DNA of 64,000 nucleotides, taken from positions 124,001 through 188,000 of the forward strand of contig CAYWGC010000001.1 in the NCBI GenBank assembly GCA_964457755.1. The letters run 5' to 3'. Below, one piece after another: positions 63,219 to 64,000 of this stretch. Made by a program: the position numbers and the translations under genes. This DNA is from Tharpella sp964457755. Lineage in GTDB: Bacteria; Desulfobacterota; Anaeroferrophillalia; Anaeroferrophillales; Tharpellaceae. The notes below the pieces were generated by a model that did not search any database, had not been told where the DNA came from, and saw only the letters and a program-made list of their open reading frames with translations. Each line of letters opens with the position of its first letter. Position 1 is the stretch's first letter.

Positions 63219-64000
63219 TACAACCCATCTTCGTGAGATAGGAGTCCGCATGATTTCATCTTGCGATAAAGCGTCTTGCGGCCTATGCCGAGAATTGATG
63301 CGACTCGAGTCCGGCTCCACTGATTCTCTTCCAGAAGACGGCCAATATATCTTTTCTCAAACTCCACCACAACTTCATGTAAAGGACGGTCGGAAGATTC
63401 CACAGGTTCTATATTCAGCTCAACTGAGTCAGCCGGACTCTCGTCAGAATCAGCAATCCCCAAAAAATCCAGACGATTAAGGGCGACATACCGGTGCAAT
63501 GTGTTTTGTAACTCCCGAACATTCCCGGACCACTCATAGTCCAACATCCGGGAGACAACTTGGGCGGGCAAATGAGGCTCAGTTTTTTCATACCCGTTTG
63601 CATGCCAAAAATGTTCGATGAGCAGAGGGATATCTTCACGTCTTTCGCGCAGGGATGGCATATGTATAGGGAAGATATTAACCCGATAATAAAAATCTTC
63701 CCGCATCAGGCCTTTCACAACCTGATTTTTCAGACCCAGATTAGTTGCGGCGACAATGCGAAAGTCGGGTTTTTTTAACTCGCGACTTCCCAAAGGCGTA
63801 AAACCTCCCCCCTCCAGAGCCCGCAAAAGTTTAACTTGTAAATTGAGGCTGAGTTCACCTAATTCATCCAAAAACAGGGTACCCTTGTCAGCCAGCTCCA
63901 AAAAACCCTCTTTATCTGTAACGGCACCGGTAAAAGCCCCTTTTTTGTATCCGAAAAACTCACTTTCGAGTAAATTTTCCGGGATCGCACCACAGTTAAC
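63218..64000 (-). CDS. Sigma54-dependent activator, NtrC family (cut by window edge)
   Basis: The visible 260 residues are the C-terminal two-thirds. They start at VNCGAIPENLLESE, then the sigma54 loop GAFTGA, Walker B GTLFLDELGEL, the sensor text DFRIVAATN, REDFYYRVN and PLLIEHFW, and end in a Fis-type helix-turn-helix (ASILGIGRKTLYRKMKS). The receiver or other input domain lies beyond 64000. It ends 187 bp from a -24/-12 promoter and is the obvious regulator of the neighbouring catabolic operons. Confidence 0.92.
   Translation of the reverse strand, partial: VNCGAIPENLLESEFFGYKKGAFTGAVTDKEGFLELADKGTLFLDELGELSLNLQVKLLRALEGGGFTPLGSRELKKPDFRIVAATNLGLKNQVVKGLMREDFYYRVNIFPIHMPSLRERREDIPLLIEHFWHANGYEKTEPHLPAQVVSRMLDYEWSGNVRELQNTLHRYVALNRLDFLGIADSDESPADSVELNIEPVESSDRPLHEVVVEFEKRYIGRLLEENQWSRTRVASILGIGRKTLYRKMKSCGLLSHEDGL

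Overview
The window reads like a chromosome segment from an anaerobic, respiring Desulfobacterota (deltaproteobacterial) bacterium. This rests on gene content, not on any marker gene: multihaem c-type cytochromes with outer-membrane barrel partners, NtrC-type activators with -24/-12 promoters, a tungsten/molybdenum aldehyde oxidoreductase domain, a TRAP transporter, AsmA, and a fused ECF transporter. No rRNA, tRNA, CRISPR array or complete insertion sequence was seen.

Layout. 1-2.5 kb: a frameshifted secreted beta-helix protein and a HEAT-repeat protein. 2.5-6.4 kb: an RNA helicase, then a decayed RND exporter operon whose first gene was hit by a 131-bp MITE with 13-bp ends and an 8-bp target duplication; only the LolA-like middle gene is intact. 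6.8-11.9 kb: extracellular electron-transfer conduit 1 (exported decahaem, MtrA/DmsE-type decahaem, MtrB-type barrel). 12.2-15.2 kb: a 57-residue zinc ribbon, an AsmA protein, a tautomerase and a secreted protein. 15.3-19.8 kb: a phenylacetate-CoA ligase-type enzyme divergent from a TRAP transporter. 20.2-26.2 kb: a poorly described cluster of a HEAT protein, a divergent Hsp70/actin-fold protein, a tiny protein, a Ycf46-like AAA+ ATPase, a Ycf35-like DUF1257 protein and a DUF2997 protein. 27.2-33.7 kb: conduit 2 (barrel, dodecahaem lipoprotein, very large octahaem cytochrome). The octahaem gene has one in-frame UGA followed by a SECIS-like hairpin, so it is a selenoprotein candidate.

33.8-39.3 kb: a TiaS-like FDDTD protein and a TonB receptor/ECF transporter operon behind three TTACA repeats spaced exactly 10 bp. 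39.7-45 kb: an anchored protein, two glycosyltransferases, an Fe-S/CCG protein and an exported rhodanese. 45.4-53.3 kb: an acetate-type regulon: a Cache histidine kinase, a sigma54 response regulator, tandem upstream dyads, a sigma54 promoter, a YaaH/SatP permease, a Cache protein and a large Cache-PAS-CBS-DUF294 sensor.

53.6-64 kb: a leftward alcohol/aldehyde/acid catabolic region. It encodes an enoyl-CoA hydratase, an acyl-CoA ligase, a 977-residue AOR-iron alcohol dehydrogenase fusion, two SDRs, an acyl-CoA dehydrogenase and a sigma54 activator cut by the right edge. Two -24/-12 promoters there share an upstream 8-mer. Together these suggest oxidation of alcohols and acids to acyl-CoA, with some electrons leaving through the two outer-membrane conduits.
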